Assembly: GCF_000515395.1 (NCBI RefSeq)
Contig: NZ_KI911782.1
Coordinates: 434,001-498,000 of the forward strand
Source: Jiangella gansuensis DSM 44835
Lineage (GTDB): Bacteria > Actinomycetota > Actinomycetes > Jiangellales > Jiangellaceae
Length of the DNA: 64,000 bases
Reading direction: 5' to 3'
The notes under the pieces were generated by a model. The model ran no database searches, had not been told where the DNA came from, and saw only the letters and a program-made list of their open reading frames with translations. A program made the position numbers and the translations under genes. This document shows, one piece after another, positions 44,708 through 53,248 of the stretch. The first letter of the stretch is position 1, and each line of letters begins with the position of its first letter.

Positions 44708-45754
44708 ATGACCGCACGGACCATCGTCGACGTCCGGGCCACCGAGCACGTCCTCCCGGTCGATCCGCCGTTCCGGTGGCGCGACGGTCTGCCGCCGTCG
44801 GGGAAGACCCGCGGGGTCACACAACTCGAGATCGTCGCCGACGACGGCACGGTGGGTGTCGCGGTGCTGCCGCGCGGCACCATCGGCGTCGACCTGGTCG
44901 AGCGGCGGATCCGGCCAACCCTGGTCGGCCGCGACGCCATGCTCACCGAGGACTGCTGGGCGGCGCTGCACGAGGCGGACCGGGTCGAGCACTTCCCGCC
45001 GTACGCGCTCGGTCCCGTCGACGTGGCGCTGTGGGACCTCAAGGCCAAGGCGGCCGGGCTTCCGCTGTACGCGCTGCTCGGCGGGGCCCGGACCCGGATC
45101 CCGGCGTACGCGAGCACCGTCACGTACGAGGACGTCGACACCTACCTTGCCGTGGCCGACACCTGCCTGGAGGCCGGCTTCCGAGCCATCAAGCTGCACG
45201 CTTGGGGCGATGCCGGACGCGACGCCGAGCTGGTCCGGCGGTTGCGACGGCACGTCGGCGACGACATCGATCTCATGTACGACGGTTCCGGCGCGTTCGA
45301 CCTGCGCGACGCGGTCCGGCTCGGTCACGTCCTCACCGACCTCGGGTTCGGCTGGTACGAGGAGCCGATGCGCGAGTGGGGCATCGGGCCGTACTCCCGG
45401 CTGCATGACGCCGTCGGGGTGCCGATCCTCGGGCCGGAGACGACGCCGGGCGTCCATCACGCCGTCGCCGACTGGATCACCGCCGGCGCCGTCGATCTCG
45501 TCCGCACCGGAGTGCACTACAAGGACGGCATCACCGGCGCGCTGCGGATTGCCCACCTGGCCGACGCACACGGGCTGCGGGCGGAGGTGCACGGCGGCGG
45601 TGCCGCGAACCTGCACCTCGCCTGCGCGATCCCCAACACCACGTACTACGAGGTGATCGTGGCGGGGCTGCCGGCCACGCCACGCTTCCCGGTCGGCCCG
45701 GACGGTCACGTCTCGGTCCCGCAGGGCGCGGGGACCGGGGAGACGGCGCTGTGA
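44708..45754 (+). CDS. Enolase-superfamily sugar-acid dehydratase (mandelate racemase group)
   Basis: A 348-residue member of the enolase superfamily. Acid-base and metal residues are visible: K162-x-H164 at the end of strand 2, metal ligands D192 (LMYDGSGAF), E218 (WYEEP) and E244 (GPETTPG), and H295 (EVHGGG) on strand 7. K-x-H in place of K-x-K is known from some sugar-acid dehydratase groups. It should dehydrate an aldonic or aldaric acid, different from the substrate of the glucarate dehydratase two genes on. ATG at 44708 is preferred; a coupled GTG at 44696 adds four residues. Confidence 0.85.
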   Translation: MTARTIVDVRATEHVLPVDPPFRWRDGLPPSGKTRGVTQLEIVADDGTVGVAVLPRGTIGVDLVERRIRPTLVGRDAMLTEDCWAALHEADRVEHFPPYALGPVDVALWDLKAKAAGLPLYALLGGARTRIPAYASTVTYEDVDTYLAVADTCLEAGFRAIKLHAWGDAGRDAELVRRLRRHVGDDIDLMYDGSGAFDLRDAVRLGHVLTDLGFGWYEEPMREWGIGPYSRLHDAVGVPILGPETTPGVHHAVADWITAGAVDLVRTGVHYKDGITGALRIAHLADAHGLRAEVHGGGAANLHLACAIPNTTYYEVIVAGLPATPRFPVGPDGHVSVPQGAGTGETAL

Positions 45755-46455
45755 CGGGCCGCACCGTGTTGCTCACCGGCGCGACCGGGCTGATCGGTGG
45801 CGCGCTGGCCGACCGGCTGCGAGCCGAGGGCTGGGACGTCGTCGGGGTCGGCCTGGAGACGGGCTCGCCGGACGACGTCGTCGCCGACCTGGCCGACGAC
45901 GGTGACCTGGCGCGGGTCTCGGAGCTGGTCGCCTCGCTGCCGGGACTGCGCGCCGTCGTCAACAACGCCGGCGTCACCGGGCCGCGCCGACGCCCCGAGG
46001 ACGTGACCGTTGCCGACTGGGACGCCGCGCAGGCGATCAACGTGCGGCCGGTGCTGGCGTTGACCCTGGCCGCCGCCCGTCGGTGGATCGCCGCGGGCGA
46101 GCCGGGCGCCGTCGTCAACGTGTCGTCGCCGGGCGCCACCCGCGCGCACCTGCACCGGGCCGTGTACGACGCCACCAAGGGCGCCGTCGAGGCGCTGACC
46201 CGGGCCTTGGCGGTCGACCTCGGCGAGCACGGCATCCGCGTCAACGCCGTCGTGCCGGCGGCGGTCGCGGGGAGTCATCCGGACCTGCCCCTGGGCCGCG
46301 GCGCCGCGCCGGCCGACGTCGCCGCCGCGGTGTCGTTCCTGGTGTCCGACGACGCCCGCTCCACCACTGGCCACTGCCTCGCTGTCGACGGCGGACTACT
46401 CGCGCAGGCGCGCAGCCGGGGCGTGGCCGTCCAAGCCGACGGAGGCACCGCATGA
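45751..46455 (+). CDS. Short-chain dehydrogenase in the sugar-acid cluster
   Basis: A 234-residue classical SDR. It has the cofactor loop TGATGLIG at residues 8-15, NNAGVTG, VNVSSPG with the catalytic Ser, YDATK with Y-x3-K, and ends with a TGHCLAVDGG segment typical of the family. GTG at 45751 overlaps the preceding stop as GTGA. Its position between two dehydratases suggests oxidation of a hydroxyl or lactol of the sugar or its acid. Confidence 0.87.
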   Translation: MTGRTVLLTGATGLIGGALADRLRAEGWDVVGVGLETGSPDDVVADLADDGDLARVSELVASLPGLRAVVNNAGVTGPRRRPEDVTVADWDAAQAINVRPVLALTLAAARRWIAAGEPGAVVNVSSPGATRAHLHRAVYDATKGAVEALTRALAVDLGEHGIRVNAVVPAAVAGSHPDLPLGRGAAPADVAAAVSFLVSDDARSTTGHCLAVDGGLLAQARSRGVAVQADGGTA

Positions 46456-47738
46456 CCACCGGCACCAGGGCCGACAGCAGCATCGTCGAGGTGCGGCTGA
46501 CACCGGTCGCGTTCGTCGAGCCACCGCTGCGCAACTCCGCCGGCGTGCACGGAACCACCGTGGCGAGGCTGGTCATCGAGGTGCACACGGCCGGTGGCGC
46601 GGTCGGGCTGGGGGAGACGTTCGGCGATCCCGCGGTGCTGGCCGTCGCCCGGGAGGCGGCCCGGCGGTTGCCCGGCGGCGACGTCTTCGACCTGGTCGAG
46701 CTGGCCCGCATCCTCGACGTGGACCCGCTGGTGGACGGGCAGCCGGACGTCGTCACGGCAGCCGAGGTGCGGGAGCCGGGCACGTTCGCCGGCACGACCC
46801 GGGTGAAGGCGTACTCGGCGTTCGAGGTGGCCTTCCTCGACGCGCAGGGCCGCCTGCTCGACCGGCCGGTGCACCAGTTGCTCGGTGGCCGCGTCCGGAG
46901 CGAGGTCGACTTCTGCGGCTACCTGTTCTTCAAGTTCGGTGCCCACCCCGGCGAGCCCGAGGACGAGTGGGGCGAGGTCCTCGACCCGGCCGCCATGGTC
47001 GGGCTGGCCCAGCGCTTCGTCGCCGACTACGGGTTCGGCTCGCTCAAGCTGAAGGGCGGAGTGCTCGATCCGGTGGCCGAGGTCGAGACGTTGGAACGGC
47101 TGGCCGCGGCGTTCCCGGGGGTGGCGCTGCGCATCGACCCGAACGCCGCCTGGACCGTGCCGACCAGCCTCGACGTCGCGCGCAAGACCGACGGGCTGGT
47201 GCAGTACCTGGAGGACCCGACCGCCGGGCTGACCGGCATGGCGCACGTGGCGTCGGCCACCTCCACCCCGCTGGCCACCAACATGGTGGTCACGTCGTTC
47301 CGGCAGATCCGCCGCTGCGTGGAGCTCGGCAGCGCCGGCATCATCCTGGCCGACCATCATTTCTGGGGCGGGCTACGCGCCACCCAGCAGCTCGGCGCGG
47401 TCTGCGCGGCGCTCGGACTGCGCCTGTCCATGCACTCGAACTCGCACCTCGGCATCAGCCTGGCCGCGATGGTGCAGGCCGCGGCGGTGCTGCCCGGGCT
47501 GGACTACTCCTGCGACACCCACTACCCGTGGACGGTCGAGGACGTCGTCGACGCGCCGGTCATCAAGGAGGGCCGGATCGCCGTCGGCGACGCACCGGGC
47601 CTGGGTGTCACCCTCGACCGCGACCAGCTGGCCCGGATGCACGAGCGCTGGCTCCGGGACGGCGAGCGGCCCCGCGACGACGTCGCGGCGATGCGCCGGC
47701 ACGTGCCCGGCTGGGTGGACCGGAGACCACGGTGGTGA
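46452..47738 (+). CDS. gudD: Glucarate dehydratase
   Basis: A 428-residue enolase-superfamily enzyme, expected to convert D-glucarate (and perhaps L-idarate) to 5-keto-4-deoxyglucarate. The subgroup's residues are all present: K199-x-K201, D229 (RIDPNAAW), E254 (LEDP), N277 (LATNMVV) in place of the third acidic ligand, D301-H-H (ADHHFWGG) and H328 (MHSNSHLGISL). The product is the substrate of KdgD at the start of this cluster. ATG at 46452 overlaps the SDR stop. Confidence 0.9.
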   Translation: MTTGTRADSSIVEVRLTPVAFVEPPLRNSAGVHGTTVARLVIEVHTAGGAVGLGETFGDPAVLAVAREAARRLPGGDVFDLVELARILDVDPLVDGQPDVVTAAEVREPGTFAGTTRVKAYSAFEVAFLDAQGRLLDRPVHQLLGGRVRSEVDFCGYLFFKFGAHPGEPEDEWGEVLDPAAMVGLAQRFVADYGFGSLKLKGGVLDPVAEVETLERLAAAFPGVALRIDPNAAWTVPTSLDVARKTDGLVQYLEDPTAGLTGMAHVASATSTPLATNMVVTSFRQIRRCVELGSAGIILADHHFWGGLRATQQLGAVCAALGLRLSMHSNSHLGISLAAMVQAAAVLPGLDYSCDTHYPWTVEDVVDAPVIKEGRIAVGDAPGLGVTLDRDQLARMHERWLRDGERPRDDVAAMRRHVPGWVDRRPRW

Positions 47739-48928
47739 CCGGCACGGGACTGCTCGCGTACCCGTGGGAGTTCGCGATCGACCCCGATGCCGGACAGGCC
47801 ATCGCCGGGGCAGGCGTCGGCGCCGTCTGCGTCGCCGGGGCCTATCACGCCGTCCGCGCGTTGCGGGCGCGCGGCTCACGGGACGGTGCGCCGCGCGTCG
47901 TCGACCAGCCGCATGCCGCGGCGTACTGGCCGGTGGACGCGGCGCGGTACCCGGGACGGCTGGCGCCGGCCGCGCCGCCGGCCCCGTGGGCCGACTGCGC
48001 CGTCGCGGCGGTGGCGGCATGCCGCGCCGTGGGCCTCGGTACCGGACTGTGGCTGAGCGTGCTGCACTCGACCCGGCTGGCCACGCTGGCTCCCGACCTG
48101 GCGCTGGTCAACTGTTTCGGCGACGTCTACCGGCACGCCCTGTGCCCCGCCCATGACGAGGTGCGTGCGTACGCCGAGGCGCTGGTCCGGGACGCGACGG
48201 ACCGGCTCGCCCCGGACTGGGTCGAGCTGGAGGCCGTCGGCTACCACGGCTTCCGGCACGCGTCCCTGCACGACAAGGCCGGAGTCCCCGTCGGCGACGA
48301 CACCGCCTACCTGCTGTCGCTGTGTTTCTGCCCGGCCTGCCGCCGACTTTTCACTGCGTGGGGCGGCGACCCCGAGCGGCTCGCCGCCGCGGTCCGCGAG
48401 GAGGTGCGGCGCAGGCTGGCGGGATCCTTCGGCGGGGACGTGGACCCGGAGCTGGACCCGGCGGTGCGGGCGGAGCTGGCCCTGCTGGCGGAGGTGCGCG
48501 ACGACGTCGGTGCTGCGCTCGTTGCCGCCGCGGCGTCGCCCGTGCGTGCGGCAGGGCTGCCGGTGGTCGTGCACGCCGGCGTCTCGCCGACGACGGTGGG
48601 GTCACGCTCGCCGCTCACCCCAGCGCTCGGCGCGCTGGCCGACGCCGTCGTCGTCAGCACCGACGGGCGGGACCCAGCCGACGCCGACGACGACATCGCG
48701 GCCGCCGTACGGGGAGTGGCCGGCGGCCGCGATGGCGGTGCCGCGGCCGCGGTGCTGGCCAGTGTCCGGGCCTTCCCACCGGACGTCGCCGCCGAGGAGC
48801 AGGTGCGCCGGCGGCTCACCGGAGCCGCCGACGCCGGCGCCGTCGGGGCGCGGGTCCACACGTTCGGCCTGATCTCCGACACCCAGCTGAGGTGGGTCGG
48901 GTCGGCGGACCCGTGGCGGGCCGCATGA
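47735..48928 (+). CDS. Protein of unknown function in the sugar-acid cluster, TIM-barrel-like
   Basis: A 397-residue alanine-rich protein that I do not recognise. GLGTGLWLSVLHSTRLA (about residue 100), LVNCFGDVYRHALCPAHDEVRAY (split LVNCFGDVYRHA / LCPAHDEVRAY) and DWVELEAVGYHGF with two Glu (164, 166) look like consecutive strands of a glycosidase-like barrel. C197-x-C199-x2-C202 (CFCPACR) might bind a metal. No signal peptide is present. GTG at 47735 overlaps the glucarate dehydratase stop as GTGA, and its own stop overlaps an ATG in the next frame, so it is firmly part of the operon. Confidence 0.75.
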   Translation: MTGTGLLAYPWEFAIDPDAGQAIAGAGVGAVCVAGAYHAVRALRARGSRDGAPRVVDQPHAAAYWPVDAARYPGRLAPAAPPAPWADCAVAAVAACRAVGLGTGLWLSVLHSTRLATLAPDLALVNCFGDVYRHALCPAHDEVRAYAEALVRDATDRLAPDWVELEAVGYHGFRHASLHDKAGVPVGDDTAYLLSLCFCPACRRLFTAWGGDPERLAAAVREEVRRRLAGSFGGDVDPELDPAVRAELALLAEVRDDVGAALVAAAASPVRAAGLPVVVHAGVSPTTVGSRSPLTPALGALADAVVVSTDGRDPADADDDIAAAVRGVAGGRDGGAAAAVLASVRAFPPDVAAEEQVRRRLTGAADAGAVGARVHTFGLISDTQLRWVGSADPWRAA

Positions 48929-48996
48929 CGACCGGCCGGGCGGCGGGACGGCCGGATCAGGCCGAACGGGCGGCGCTGATCGCTAGGATCGTGGGC

Positions 48997-49935
48997 GTGC
49001 CCGACGAGTCGTGGAATGGGCGGGTCGAGCTGCGCCAGCTGCGCTACTTCGTGGCGGTGGCCGAAGAGCTGCACTTCGGCCGGGCGGCGGCTCGGCTCCA
49101 GCTCGCTCAGCCCGCACTCAGCCAGTCCATCATCGGGCTCGAACGCGCCATCGGCGTGCAGCTGCTGCGCCGGACCACCCGCACCGTCGAGCTCACCGCC
49201 GCCGGGCGGGTCTTCCTCGACGAGTGCCGCCGGGCGTTGCTGCAGGTCGGCACCGCGGTGCAGAGCGCTCAGCGCGCCGAGCGCGGTGAGGCCGGGCTGC
49301 TGCGCATCGGCTACGTCGTCTCGGCGAGCTACGAGATCCTGCCGCCGATCCTGGTCGCCTTCCGCCGCCGGCACCCGGGCGTCGGACTGCAGCTCATGAG
49401 CCGCAGCGCGACGGAACAGGTCACGATGGTCCTCCACGAGGAGCTGTCGGTCGGCTTCGTCCGCGAGTTCCAGGACACCGACGAGCTCGACAGCGAACTG
49501 CTGGTCGACGAGCCGCTCGTCGCCGTGCTGCCCGCCGACCACGCCGCCGCGCACCGGTCCAAGGCGCGGCTCTCCTGGCTGGCCGAGGACTCCCTGCTGA
49601 TGTTCGACCGCGACCGTGCCCCCGGCATGTACGACAAGGTGGTCTCCAGCTGCGTCGACGCCGGGTTCACGCCACGGATCGTCCAGCAGTCGTCGGACGT
49701 GCAGAGCGTGCTCGGGCTGGTGGCCGGCGGCATGGGCGTCACCGTCGTGCCGGCGTCGTTCCGGCACCTGTCCATCGACGGCCTGGTCTACCGGCCGCTC
49801 GCCGACGTCGGCACCCGCATCGGGCTGTACGCCGTCTGGCGCAAGGACGGCCGCACCAGCGTGCTCGACGGCTTCCTGGACGTCGCCCGCGAACACGCCG
49901 GCCGGGTCGGCCGGCGTGCGTCGACGTCACGATGA
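48997..49935 (+). CDS. LysR-family transcriptional regulator
   Basis: A 312-residue LysR protein. The N-terminal winged HTH starts VELRQLRYFVAVAEELHFGRAA and continues QPALSQSIIGLERAIGVQLL; the effector-binding domain follows. GTG at 48997 is chosen because it stands seven bases after TAGGAT (48984-48989) and gives the usual length; ATG at 48925, overlapping the stop of the preceding gene, would add 24 residues. It likely senses a sugar acid and controls this cluster. Unlike most LysR genes, it is on the same strand as its presumed targets and inside their run. Confidence 0.88.
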   Translation: MPDESWNGRVELRQLRYFVAVAEELHFGRAAARLQLAQPALSQSIIGLERAIGVQLLRRTTRTVELTAAGRVFLDECRRALLQVGTAVQSAQRAERGEAGLLRIGYVVSASYEILPPILVAFRRRHPGVGLQLMSRSATEQVTMVLHEELSVGFVREFQDTDELDSELLVDEPLVAVLPADHAAAHRSKARLSWLAEDSLLMFDRDRAPGMYDKVVSSCVDAGFTPRIVQQSSDVQSVLGLVAGGMGVTVVPASFRHLSIDGLVYRPLADVGTRIGLYAVWRKDGRTSVLDGFLDVAREHAGRVGRRASTSR

Positions 49936-50876
49936 CGGCGGTGTCGCTGCCGCCGCTGGGCTTCGGCGGCGCCTCGATCGGCAACCTCAGCACCGAGATC
50001 AGTGACGCCACGGCGGCGGCCACGGTCCGGGCCGCGTGGGACGCCGGCATCCGCTACTTCGACACCGCGCCGCACTACGGCCTTGGTCTCTCGGAACGCC
50101 GCCTGGGCGCGGCCCTGTCGTCGTACGACCGCGACTCCTACATCGTCTCCACCAAGGCGGGCAGGCTGCTGCGGCCGGTGCACGGCCCGGTAACCGGATC
50201 CGATCGCGGGTTCCGCGTCCCCGCCACGCACGAGCGCGTCTGGGACCTCAGCCGCGACGGCATCCGGCGCAGCCTCGACGAAAGCCTGGTGCGCCTGGGC
50301 ATGGACCGCGTGGACATCCTGTACCTGCACGACCCGGAGGGGCGGCTGGACGTGGCGCTGTCGTCCGCACTGCCGGCGCTGGCGTCGCTGCGGGAGGAAG
50401 GCATGGTGCGCGCCGTCGGCGTCGGCTCGATGGACCTTCGCGCGCTGTCGGTGCTGGTCGACACCGGTGCCCTGGACGTCGTCATGGTGGCCGGGCAGTA
50501 CTCGCTGCTGACGCAGCCCGCCGCCGAGTCGTTGCTGCCGTCGTGTGTTCGGCACGGCGTGCAGGTGGTGGCGGCGAGCGTGTTCGGCTCCGGCCTGCTG
50601 GCGTCGTCGGCACCCGATGAGAACGCGACGTACAGGTACGCGCCGGCGCCACCGGAGGTGGTGGCGCGGGCGCGGTCACTGGCCGAGCTGTGTTCGGCTC
50701 ATGGCGTCGCCTTGCCGACGGTGGCCCTGCAGTACGTCCTGCGGCACCCGGCCATCCGGTGCGCGGTGGTCGGCATGCAGGAACCGTCCCAACCCGCGGC
50801 GAACATGGCCGCCCTGTCGACGCCGGTCCCTGCGCAGCTCTGGGCCGAGCTCGCGGCCGCACACCAGGCCCATTGA
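49932..50876 (+). CDS. Aldo-keto reductase, D-threo-aldose 1-dehydrogenase-like
   Basis: A 314-residue (alpha/beta)8 oxidoreductase. The catalytic tetrad is recognisable: D and Y in FDTAPHYG, K in STKAGRLL and H in LYLHDPEG. The closest group is L-fucose/D-threo-aldose 1-dehydrogenase, which turns an aldose to the lactone. ATG at 49932 overlaps the LysR stop as ATGA. It would feed a sugar into the acid pathway of the cluster; this is inferred. Confidence 0.88.
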   Translation: MTAVSLPPLGFGGASIGNLSTEISDATAAATVRAAWDAGIRYFDTAPHYGLGLSERRLGAALSSYDRDSYIVSTKAGRLLRPVHGPVTGSDRGFRVPATHERVWDLSRDGIRRSLDESLVRLGMDRVDILYLHDPEGRLDVALSSALPALASLREEGMVRAVGVGSMDLRALSVLVDTGALDVVMVAGQYSLLTQPAAESLLPSCVRHGVQVVAASVFGSGLLASSAPDENATYRYAPAPPEVVARARSLAELCSAHGVALPTVALQYVLRHPAIRCAVVGMQEPSQPAANMAALSTPVPAQLWAELAAAHQAH

Positions 50877-50889
50877 CCGCTGCGGATCG

Positions 50890-51264
50890 TCAGCTCGCGA
50901 CGAGGTCCATGCGGAGGAACTCGGTGATGCGCAGCAGCCTCGGCGGACGCGCCACCTCGTCGGAGAGGGCCCGGAACGCCTCGTCTCGGCCGACGATGCG
51001 CGGAGCGGCAAGCTCCACGTCGCGCCCGCCGACCCGGAGTCGCGCACGGTCGGCGGCCAGGACGTTGCGCACCCAGTCCGAGCGCGACCCGTACACCACG
51101 ACGAACAGGTAACCGCCGTCGACCGGATGCGCATCGAGCGGCGTGCGGTACGTCGCGCCAGATCTGCGTCCGACGTGAGTGAGCACCGGCCACCGCCCGC
51201 CCGCGATCGCGCGGGGGTTGAACAACCGCTTGTTGACCTGTCCCCACCACGTTGGCATGGGCAT
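50890..51264 (-). CDS. Nitroreductase / deazaflavin (F420)-dependent oxidoreductase family protein
   Basis: A 124-residue protein of the Ddn-like split-barrel family, which uses F420H2 in actinobacteria. VLTHVGRRSGATYRTPLDAH (about residues 27-46) is the typical cofactor-binding stretch; VVVYGSRSDWVRNVLA follows. The substrate is unknown. ATG at 51264 has GGAG(A)T upstream. It is divergent from a TetR gene, with two palindromes in between. Confidence 0.87.
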   Translation of the reverse strand: MPMPTWWGQVNKRLFNPRAIAGGRWPVLTHVGRRSGATYRTPLDAHPVDGGYLFVVVYGSRSDWVRNVLAADRARLRVGGRDVELAAPRIVGRDEAFRALSDEVARPPRLLRITEFLRMDLVAS

Positions 51265-51295
51265 TGGGAATCTCCTCTTCGCCGCGATGGTTGGA

Positions 51296-51328
51296 CTTAC
51301 GCCTGTAAGGCTGACTTACACCTGTAAG
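51296..51328. promoter_or_regulatory. Pair of 14-bp TetR-type palindromes
   Basis: CTTACGCCTGTAAG (51296-51309) and CTTACACCTGTAAG (51315-51328). The second is a perfect palindrome around CC, the first differs by one base. They lie 19 bp apart between the divergent oxidoreductase and tetR genes, and TAAGAT within the second may be a -10 box of tetR. Confidence 0.75.
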
Positions 51329-51359
51329 ATTGTCAATCCGTCCGGACCCTGGAGTCGCC

Positions 51360-52034
51360 GTGCCACCATCGACCCCGCCGCAATCGCAGCGGCGTCCGCT
51401 CAGCACGGACCGCGTCATGGAGGCTGCCATCCGAGTCGCGGACCGCGGTGGCGTCGAGGCCATGACGATGCGGCGGGTGGCACAGGAACTGGGCGTCGAG
51501 GCGATGTCGCTCTACCACCACGTCCCGAACAAGGACGCGATCCTCGACGGCGTCGTCGACGCGGTCTTCGCGGCGATCGAGTTGCCCACCACCGAGCGCG
51601 ACGACTGGCGCGACGCCATCCGTGGCCGCGCGTGCTCCGCGCGGACCGTCCTGTCGCGGCACAGCTGGGCGCTCGGCCTCATGGACTCCCGGCGCAACCC
51701 GGGCCCGGCGACACTACGCCACCACAACGCCGTCCTCGGCGTCCTCCGGGAGGCCGGCTTCACCCTGCCGATGGCCGCGCACGCCATCTCACTGATCGAC
51801 AGCTACATCAGCGGCTTCGTCCTCCAGGAATCGAGCCTGCCGATGGCGAACCCGGACGACGTCGAGGACGTCGCCGGCGGCATCCTCGAGCACATGCCCG
51901 CGGACGAGTTGCCCTACCTCGCCGAAATGATCGCCGACCACGCCCTGCGGCCGGGCTACGACCACCGCAACGAGTTCAGCTACGGCCTCGAGCTGATCCT
52001 CGACACCCTCGAAGCCCGCCGAACGTCGCAGTGA
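51360..52034 (+). CDS. TetR-family regulator with TetR-C domain
   Basis: A 224-residue repressor of the class with a tetracycline-repressor-like C-terminal domain. The HTH lies at about residues 15-60 (RRVAQELGVEAMSLYHHVPNKDAILDG, split after MSLY). GTG at 51360 has GGAG five bases upstream. It is divergent from the F420-type oxidoreductase and would control it through the two palindromes. The two genes might form a small drug-response unit. Confidence 0.88.
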   Translation: MPPSTPPQSQRRPLSTDRVMEAAIRVADRGGVEAMTMRRVAQELGVEAMSLYHHVPNKDAILDGVVDAVFAAIELPTTERDDWRDAIRGRACSARTVLSRHSWALGLMDSRRNPGPATLRHHNAVLGVLREAGFTLPMAAHAISLIDSYISGFVLQESSLPMANPDDVEDVAGGILEHMPADELPYLAEMIADHALRPGYDHRNEFSYGLELILDTLEARRTSQ

Positions 52035-52039
52035 CCCGG

Positions 52040-52089
52040 TGATGGCGGGTGGTTTGGTGGGGCTATAGCGCCACCAAACCACCCGCCAT
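52040..52089. terminator. Perfect 20-bp hairpin after the tetR gene
   Basis: GATGGCGGGTGGTTTGGTGG (52040-52059), a 10-nt loop and its exact complement (52070-52089). It begins 5 bp after the stop. The loop itself contains GCTATAGC. It would stop transcription from the left; the methyltransferase has its own promoter. Confidence 0.85.
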
Positions 52090-52118
52090 CGAAGCCACGG
52101 CCGAACTAGGCTGCAGCG

Positions 52119-52892
52119 ATGGCACGCGAAACCGACGTACCCGAGAGCATCGCCCAGTCTGTGGATCGGGCCCAGGCGAATGACTACGACAGTTTCGCCG
52201 AGGCGTACTCAGCGGAGAACGAGAACAGCCTCGTGAACGCGTACTACGAGCGGCCCGCGATGTTGGCCCTCGCCGGAGACGTGGCCGGCCGTCGGATTTT
52301 GGACGCCGGTTGCGGCTCGGGTGCCCTGTCGGCCGCGCTACGCGATCGCGGTGCGCTCGTCACCGGCATCGACGCCAGCGCCGGAATGCTGGCATTGGCG
52401 AGGCAGCGGCTCGGCGACGACGCAGCCCTGCACGTGGCCGACTTGAGCGACCCCTTGCCGTTCACCGATGGTGCGTTCGACGATGTGGTCGCAGCGCTGG
52501 TGCTGCACTACCTGGAAGACTGGGGGCCTACGCTCGCCGAGTTGCGGCGAGTGCTCACGCCCGGTGGCCGGCTGATCGCGTCGGTGGACCACCCTTTCGT
52601 GGCCTACTCGTTCCAGGATCCTCGGCCCGACTACTTTGCGACTACCAGCTATGGCTTCGACTGGTGGTTCAACGGACAGTTGGTCCCGATGAGGTTCTGG
52701 CGCAAGCCGTTGCACGCGATGACCGAAGCCTTCACCACCGCCGGTTTCCGCCTTTCGGTCATCAGCGAGCCGCAGCCAGAGCCGGACGCTCGTGAGCTGT
52801 TCCCCGACCAGTTCCATGACCTGTCGACCAAACCCTGCTTCCTGTTCTTCGTTGTCGAGGTGCCGCCGTCGGCTACCGGCTCGGACGACTAG
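52119..52892 (+). CDS. Class I SAM-dependent methyltransferase
   Basis: A 257-residue methyltransferase. Motif I is LDAGCGSGALSAAL (about residues 60-73), followed by VTGIDASAGML, VADLSDPLPF, VVAALVLHYLEDW and LTPGGRLI. The substrate is unknown; the type resembles small-molecule methyltransferases of the UbiE/Methyltransf_11 group. ATG at 52119 is six bases after TAGGCT (52107-52112), a leaderless pattern. Confidence 0.88.
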   Translation: MARETDVPESIAQSVDRAQANDYDSFAEAYSAENENSLVNAYYERPAMLALAGDVAGRRILDAGCGSGALSAALRDRGALVTGIDASAGMLALARQRLGDDAALHVADLSDPLPFTDGAFDDVVAALVLHYLEDWGPTLAELRRVLTPGGRLIASVDHPFVAYSFQDPRPDYFATTSYGFDWWFNGQLVPMRFWRKPLHAMTEAFTTAGFRLSVISEPQPEPDARELFPDQFHDLSTKPCFLFFVVEVPPSATGSDD

Positions 52893-53248
52893 CCCGCGGC
52901 GGATCACGAGCGGGGCCAGAGTCGGGTCGAGGCTACTCGGCAACGGACAGCTCCCAGCGCCGATCCTGGCCTCCCAGCTGCGCCTTCGTATGAGGAGGCC
53001 GGAGCAGAGTAGGTCGATCCCAATCCAACGCAGGCACGTCACCGAACTGCGTCCCCCTCATCGCAGCCGTTCTTTGACCTCCACTCCGGTCGTCAAGGGC
53101 GTCAAGATCGTTCGCCGAGTTCACGTACGCACGGTCACGGTGGGTCGACGACGAGGCGAACCATCTTGACGTCGCTTCGCGATGGCGTAGGCGCCACCCT
53201 TGACCCGCTGTGCTCCGGCCAACGACCGGCAGCTATGAGGACGACGCC
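52893..53248. other. Gap with no recognised gene
   Basis: About 350 bp lie between the methyltransferase and the PIN-toxin 3' end. The base composition is slightly less GC-rich than around it. Open frames on either strand (for example 52933-53124 minus) show no family features or ribosome sites. It may be remnant sequence. Confidence 0.5.

Noticed and set aside
52933-53124. Minus-strand frame of 63 codons in the gap after the methyltransferase
   Set aside because: No ribosome site, no family features and no coupling to a neighbour.
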